Assembly (NCBI GenBank): GCA_030549495.1
Contig: JAUIRK010000925.1
Span: forward strand, 1,036,575-1,100,574
Source: Nectonema munidae
Taxonomy: Eukaryota; Nematomorpha; Nectonematoida; Nectonematidae
Direction: 5' to 3'
DNA: 64,000 nucleotides
Below the pieces are notes generated by a model. That model made no database searches and had not been told where the DNA came from. It saw nothing but the letters and a program-made list of their open reading frames with translations. Each line of letters starts with the position of its first letter. The stretch's first letter is position 1. Of this stretch, positions 58,145 through 64,000 are shown one piece after another. The position numbers and the translations under genes are program-made.

Positions 58145-61100
58145 TTAAGAAAAATGAGTTTTTTCAAACATCAAGTATTTGCTGCTTTTACAAAATGGAG
58201 TGGAATCTTTTAACAAATAAGTCTGAAAAAATCCCAATATTTGAAAGCATTTGGGATATGATAGATCGAAAGCATAATAAACGCTGAGCAGGTGTATCAA
58301 TGCCTCCATCAGAATCGGCTTAATGTCGAATTTGATACCACCACCTGCAACCATCATACTCAGGATTTTTTCTTCATGACTTATCAAAATGTTGATATTA
58401 GGAGGAGACTTTTGGTCCGGTTCACCAAAATCTAAACACTGAAATTAAAATATGAAACAAAAAATATTTCTAAAAATTATTAATATACTTTGATTTCATT
58501 GAAAAACTTTAAATCTTCATTTTTTTAGATTTTAATTTCACAGATTCATTTAATCTTGAAAGAAGATCCAAAATACTTTCTTCAGTTTCAAGATTCTGCA
58601 AAAAAAATTTTTATAACTAGAGTTAGAAAAGATTTTATCTTACAGAGATATTAAAAATTTCTTTCAATTTTTGAATTATTGAATCCCAGGAACTTTTCAT
58701 TGTTTCTTTGTCGATGTTTGTAATCAGAATTAATTCTTTTTCAATCTTAGAAAAAATTTTATATTAAAAAATAGCAAAGAAAGAATAGTCTTTACAAAAT
58801 CAGCATCTTCTAAAAAATTATGTTCTTTGATTATATCTTCAATATTTTTAGTCTTTGATATAAGAATCGCTTTACGCCGGCTGTTGAAGGTTACTTTTTG
58901 GGCAATAAACATTTTTGCTCTATCTTGTAAACTTTTCAACTTTTTGAATTCGTTTTTCAAAAATTCCATTGACTCTTTCTCGTTCATTGTGAAGTCTTCT
59001 AAAAAATTTAAAAGAATTCACAAAAAGTAGTTACACCAAATAGTTACCAATCATGTTTAAATTTAAAACAGCTTTCATCTTCTTTTTCATGCTGGTGGTT
59101 GACTTATCCTCAGTTCTTCTTCTCCACTTCCATCTAATATTCCTAACTTTTTGCGAAAGTTTTGAATTGAAATGTGTCTGAAATATCTTGAACTAAAAAT
59201 ACATTAAAAAAAAGATAAATTTACCCATAGATTTTTCCCATCTTTGAATCCAATACAAGGGTACAAATCATATAACCTTTTACCGAGTTCATGGTAAGAA
59301 GTTTTGTTATTTATGTTATCTGATGAGAGTAAATGATAAGCTGTTTCTTCAATAAACTTGTCAAATTCCTTGTGGATTTCTCCATTTTCTAATAAGTTCT
59401 GCATTGTTTTACTATATTTTGGAAGCTGAAACAGAGATTAACTTCATTTATATCTATCAAAAAAATATACCTTAGAGTCAATACAAGGATACAATGCTTT
59501 TGAAACACTATTTAGAGCCTGACTTTCACCTCTCTGAAAAACATACAAAAATATTTGACAGTATTTAATTTTAAAAACTTACTTTGTCACATGCCGTAAA
59601 AAGTTCAGTTTCTTGTGAAACATTTGGTAAAGTTGACACTTCGTTGCATTCTCCCTGCTTGATTTTCTCAACTAACATCATCAATTTTCTGGTCAAACCA
59701 ATTTTTCCAGGTATTAAAGACCTAACATCTTGATCATTTAGGTTTTTCAATGAAAGCCCATCTATTTCGTTAACTATAAATTCAAAAAATTTAGCAAGAT
59801 AATGTTATAAATTAATGATTACTTTCAATCGCTTCAGCTATCATCGGAGGTACTTCAAGCTGTTTGCAAATACTTTTCAAGTCTTCTATGCTTGTTTGCT
59901 CATTGATCAGTTTGCTAGCAGCGGTTATCCAATCCATAACGTATTTGACTAAGACCAGCAATCATCAACATTTACGAGCATTACAAACGATTTACCATTA
60001 TATACATGAACCAATTGAGGTGAAAGATATGCTAGTTTATCATAAAATACAACTAATTTTTCTGCTGTTTTTAAAACATTAAAAGCATTTATGTGCTCAT
60101 CAAAATAATTTATTTCTAAAGCAGTGCCCAAAAAACAAATAACTTTATCTAAGAACACTATTTTATCTAAAACTACAAAACTAGGAGTTTTTTCCATATT
60201 ATGATTAGTTAAAATTACATCATTTTCACTGTATTGTATTGAATATATACATGCTGATCTATACACCTCCAAGTGTGAGAATTCCAATTGAGTTTTCTCA
60301 CGAAAAATAATTTCAATTTTTTTCTGCTCAAAATGATTCAAAACTCTATCTTTTTCATCAATAATAATATTTCTAAAATGATTCGAATTCTTCAGGGTAA
60401 AAGAGTATTGTTGCAAACACATCCATCTTTGATGATGAAAAGCTACCGATTTTTCTATGGAAGTAAAATTCTTCCATTTTTTTCCTTTAACAAACCATGT
60501 TTTGCTTCAAAACGAAAACTCCAATGGTTTCTAGACGGACCAAAAAAATTTGATTTGATTCGGGAAATGAATTAAATAATGAAACTTAGGAGTGAAATGA
60601 TTTGGAAAAAGTTTATTAAAAGAATTATTGAATTGTGATATGAGTGATTTCAAAGAACATATTGACTTCTCTGAAGCAATATTAGATATAATCAAAACTG
60701 TTATTTTCAGAAGCCTGATAAAGTTTTTCCAAATTTTGTCTTTAGAATCAATATATGTTCCTATCATGAATGGAAGAAGAAGAAGAAAGTTTTTCGTTTC
60801 AGCAGCAGTCATAGGAAAAACAACTTTTCGATCAAGATGGCGAAGTTCCAAATTTTGTGGTTTATCATTAATTTTATTCAAAGAATAGTGAAAATTAGTG
60901 ATAATTCTATTGAGTGTTTCTAAGGAAAAAATTTTTTTTTCGACGTAAGTATTAAGCATAAGCTGAATATAGTTTTTGACAATTCCCTCAAATAAAACAT
61001 GCATTGGATCTTGAAGCAAACACTTGGTGATGTTAAAATAGGGTAAATCAACCAATACACTTCTACATGTAACCCCATACACTTTTGACCAGTATTTTTT

Positions 61101-62342
61101 CTCACCTATATTATTCAAATTTTCCAAATAGTTACATCTTTCTTTATGCTCTGTTAGATCGCGTAACACAAATTGTTCTTCTGAAAGGCTTGTATTCAAA
61201 ACTGTACTATCCACGTCACAAGCTCTACATGGCTTCCTTGCAAAAGCTACACCTTCCTTAAATCCTCCTAGCATCTGGGACGCTAAAGTGTCAGCAATAA
61301 CGCAGAGAAGATATCCATGAATAGTTTGTCTGGAACCGCAAACTTTCATTTCAATTCCTTCGTATAATTTCTGAATGCTATTTATAAAGTCAGAAAGAAG
61401 AGTTTCAAGCCCAAATTTCCTCATATATTTAGTTTTAATAATGGCCAGAAGTTGTGTTGAAAAAATTTTGAAACGAAATTCAGGCGAAATGTTCAGTAGA
61501 GCCCAATAAAACACAGACAATTTATGCTTTTTTCTATGAGATCCTATCGGATTTACTACTTCAAAATCATCAAAATATAAAGCAAAAAAATACGAATTGG
61601 AATTGTTTGGTGGATAAACTTTTTTCATATATTCACCATCAAAAAAGTCCTTGATCATTATTGAATTAGATGATGTTTGTTTTCTCAAACAATTTTTAAT
61701 TGCAGGTATAGAAAGTAGTTTTTCTAACTGTGATAAGAAAGGAACATAATAACCATAGATATTTTTCTTCTTTAAACAACAGTTGTTTTTTCTTTTAGAA
61801 TGTTGCATTACACTACCAACATTAATAGCTACAGGTTTGATAAAACCAAAGTTTTCTACGAAAAACTTTTCTTGTAAAAAAGCTGTTTCCATGCCTTGAA
61901 ATACTTCATTGTTCTGTTCTCGAATCATCTGTATTTCAGGATAAATGGTTTCCAATTTTCTCGAAAACTGAGTCAGTTTTTCATTAAAAAGGTTTTTGGT
62001 TAACGTGACTATTTCATTTACTGACCTTTGACTTAAATTTAGTTTTGAAGTCAAATTAAGTATGAAAAAACCCTCAAAAAGTTTTTCATTGGAAATATTG
62101 TTTACAAGGTTCGTTCTAACTAAAGAAAGAGAATTTGTTTGAAGGGTTTCTCTAAACTTATTCGTAGAAAAATGAGACCTTTTACAATGTTTACGAAAGC
62201 TTTCATACGTTTTAAAAAATTTTAACTGACCCTTACAACACGTAGTTCGAAAGTTAATTTCTGACTTATGTCTGAGCAACAAGTGTGCAATTAATCCATC
62301 TTGTTTATAAGAAAAAAACGGACAAATTTGGCAAAATAACAT
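58145..62342 (-). CDS. Ten-exon transposon gene: C2H2 finger, DDE transposase core, SAM domain (about 1,254 residues)
   Basis: Exons (minus strand): 62342-59996, 59948-59823, 59773-59583, 59533-59471, 59425-59225, 59177-59048, 58998-58796, 58745-58644, 58595-58489, 58438-58145; introns are 45-50 nt, all GT-AG. Domains: C2H2 finger C4/C7/H20/H25 and a second Cys/His cluster at 35-57; a DDE core with YFDDFEVVNPIGS (D258/D259), VIADTLASQMLGGFKE (D351), PCRACD, and QDPMHVLFEG (D445, H448, E452), matching a Plavaka/CACTA-related family; later NHWSFRFEAKHGLLK. From exon 2, a SAM domain (INEIDGLSLKNLNDQDVRSL, IPGKIGLTRKL), then YHELGKRLYDLYPCIGFKDG, LSQKVRNIRWKWRRR, and a C-terminal MEALIHLLSVYYAFDLSYPK block. 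Three one-base homopolymer differences (60542-60548, 60477-60483, 58520-58526) break the frame: the first two compensate, the third hits exon 9. It may be an intact gene with assembly errors or a young pseudogene. The ATG at 62340-62342 is the first in frame. Confidence 0.7.
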
Positions 62343-63849
62343 TTAAATTCTAAAAAGTTAAAAGAAAATTAAAATTTTGTAACATTATTTGCAAAGTATA
62401 TTATCGTACTAGAAAATTTAACTCTATGATTAAGTTAAACTAGTTTCACTCTTTTTTTCAAATAATTACAAAAGAGTGTAAAAATTAAAACTTATTTGGA
62501 CTAAACTTAATTATTTTCGTAGTTTTTTTAAGAAAACTTTAAACTTTTGTACTTCACAAAAGACAAATAAATTTTCAATATATTTCATTTTCATGTGATA
62601 TTGTAAACAAACATGATCTATCACATGAAGCATGTAATTTATCATATGTAGACTTTTTGTATTTACATGCTGATCTGCCTGAAAAATTTTTATTTGTATA
62701 AAAAATCAACAAATTAATCTAAGAAAAAAATGGGTGAATTGGTAATACAATTAATTTTGTTAGTTCTACCGGATTTAGTTTGCCCTCCAAGTTCCTTGCA
62801 TGCCCCCCTAAGTTCCATTTTCTCTCTAAACCACTGCTATGAGTCAAATATAACTCTATAAATAATAACAATTAAAGAAACTATAAAAAATTATATCATA
62901 TTGATAAATCCATTATAAAGCCTTATGTAGAAAAAACTCAGTCTTCACGATTATGAAATGATTAAAAACGCAAACTAGACTTTCATTAGAAATGTATTTA
63001 AGTATTTTAAAATATGAGAAAAAATATACTTTAGAATTCTGAATTCATTCTTGTCTAGTCGCAAATTTTTCTAATAAAATTGTCCTCTTTTGCTATATTG
63101 TATTATATTTATCAGGTTCGACCTAAGTTTTACCTGATCTAAAGTTCAATACGTTTTGTTGAATTTACTAATTTGGCTCATTTTTAACATATTGTAGCTT
63201 TACATAAAAAAATAATATTATATTCCATTTTATCAGAATACAAAGTAGAGATAAAAATTTAGAAATAAACTGGAAAAATTATACTCAAAAATTTTGAAGC
63301 TAAAATATGGAACTGAAAAGTCCATTTAAGTATTTGTTAAAAAATTCTCAAAAGCACTTACATGTATAGAGAATCAGAAAAAAATATTGTCAGAATGAGT
63401 CAAAATGAAGATATTGCAAAGGAATCTTTGGATTTAGATGCAAAGAAAATTGTGAGCAAAAGAGGATAATTATTACGCCCAATGGAACGAAGATAGTATG
63501 GCTAAAGTGAAATGAATAAGTGACGATGAAATTGAGAAATGATAAAGCACAATAGAAACAAATGTAAGACTTCACATTGGATATTCATATACTTTCTGCA
63601 AAGAACCGTGGGAAAAGGAGATAATAACAGTGTAAGATTGATTAGATTTAAATTGATTTACAATAAATAGCTGTAAGCAATATAGATGGGGAAAAAAATA
63701 TATAAGTAGCAGTGAAAAGATCATTGCTAAGAAGCAAAATATAAAAAGAAACAGATGTGCGCAGTCAATTGTGAGCATACTTGCAGTAAGCTTATAAGCT
63801 TCATATTACAGTGGCTTTGCTTAGAAAAGCATCTCGGTTGATAGAATAT
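62343..63849. other. 5' flank of the transposon gene, no other ORF recognised
   Basis: Lies between the CACTG element's right subterminal repeats and the gene start. It should hold the promoter and possibly 5' non-coding exons. 63.36-63.78 kb is purine-rich on the plus strand and contains only short frames (for example MSQNEDIAKESLDLDAKKIV), which I cannot assign. Confidence 0.5.
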
Positions 63850-64000
63850 TAAACATAAAATTTCTAAGCTCTATATATTATGTTTAAGTGCTAAGCAGAT
63901 TTATATTATTGTGTTCATAGGGGCGAAGTGTTTAGATTTTAAACACAAAAATAACGAAACACTTTATAATGTGTTTAAATTCTAAACGTAGTTTTTACAG
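63850..64000 (-). repeat. Right subterminal repeat array of the CACTG element
   Basis: Contains TTAAACAT, TGTTTAAGTGCTAAGC, GTGTTTAGATTTTAAACACA, GAAACACTTT and GTGTTTAAATTCTAAACG, mirroring the left end, and finishes CTTTTTACAG-like (GTTTTTACAG) at the window edge. Confidence 0.7.

Larger units (their letters stand above)
57605..64000 (-). mobile_element. CACTA-superfamily-like DNA transposon with CACTG ends (right end cut by window)
   Basis: The left end starts CACTGTAAAAAATGTGTTTA at 57605. The window's last bases, read on the minus strand from 64000, are CTGTAAAAACTACGTTTAG, so the right end would complete with TG at 64001-64002. Both ends carry dense short subterminal repeats (TCTAAACA, TGTTTAGA, TTAAACAC, TGTTTAAA): left 57620-57800, right 63850-63995. 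CACT(A/G) termini plus subterminal arrays are hallmarks of EnSpm/CACTA elements. The internal gene (62342-58145) encodes a DDE transposase-like protein fused to a SAM domain. The total is about 6.4 kb. A 3-bp duplication would be GTA (57602-57604) if the superfamily rule holds, but its partner is outside the window. Confidence 0.75.

Noticed and set aside
1-64000. CRISPR array, operon or bacterial contamination
   Set aside because: No regularly spaced short repeats, no Shine-Dalgarno-led gene clusters; spliced animal genes and eukaryotic TEs throughout.

Overview
This window is eukaryotic: very AT-rich (visibly around 70% A+T), with genes split by GT-AG introns and most of the sequence made of decayed or young transposable elements (TEs). 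The host genes are animal genes (SLX4, TIMM22, an afadin/canoe first exon). The TE mix (piggyBac, hAT, pogo/Tigger, CACTA-like, CR1/Jockey-type LINEs, a tRNA-derived SINE) together with introns of 45-50 nt suggests an arthropod. A crustacean such as a copepod is my guess, but the window does not prove it.

Layout. 1-3.9 kb: AT-rich sequence without recognisable genes. 3.9-6.2 kb: a dead LINE whose 3' region carries an odd polypyrimidine block. 6.2-10.8 kb: small TE ends and no coding sequence. 10.84-14.17 kb (+): an intact, apparently intronless SLX4-like nuclease scaffold. 16.6-20.9 kb (-): two exons of TIMM22 with a 3.9 kb intron full of LINE debris. 21-36 kb: pogo/Tigger, piggyBac-type and LINE remnants, a foldback element, and a chimeric DNA transposon at 31.0-33.5 kb. 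37-39 kb: a broken hAT. 40.1-40.6 kb (+): a SINE with perfect target duplications immediately upstream of the first coding exon of afadin/canoe, whose first intron then appears to run to the window end. Inside that presumed intron lie a Tigger remnant, an unrecognised minus-strand coding fragment (45.4-45.9 kb), a piggyBac interrupted by a complete-ended hAT (46.3-50.9 kb), an 800-bp block with no cytosine at all (52.1-52.9 kb), a second broken piggyBac (54.1-56.0 kb), and a large CACTG-ended element (57.6 kb to the window edge).

The most interesting object is the last one. From 57605 to at least 64000 the sequence has CACTA-superfamily hallmarks: CACTG/CAGTG-type termini and arrays of short subterminal TCTAAACA/TGTTTAGA motifs. 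Inside, on the minus strand, I can assemble a ten-exon gene whose nine introns are all 45-50 nt. It would encode one protein of about 1,250 residues: an N-terminal C2H2 finger region, a DDE-type transposase core (D258/D259, D351, E452), a SAM domain, and a conserved C-terminal region. What looks like two adjacent ORFs is joined by a 47-nt intron that removes the apparent stop codon. Only three single-base changes, all in 7-bp homopolymers, break this reading.

The host genes have unrelated roles (DNA repair scaffold, mitochondrial carrier import, cell junction scaffold) and do not form a functional cluster. The window is best read as three housekeeping loci separated by TE-rich DNA.
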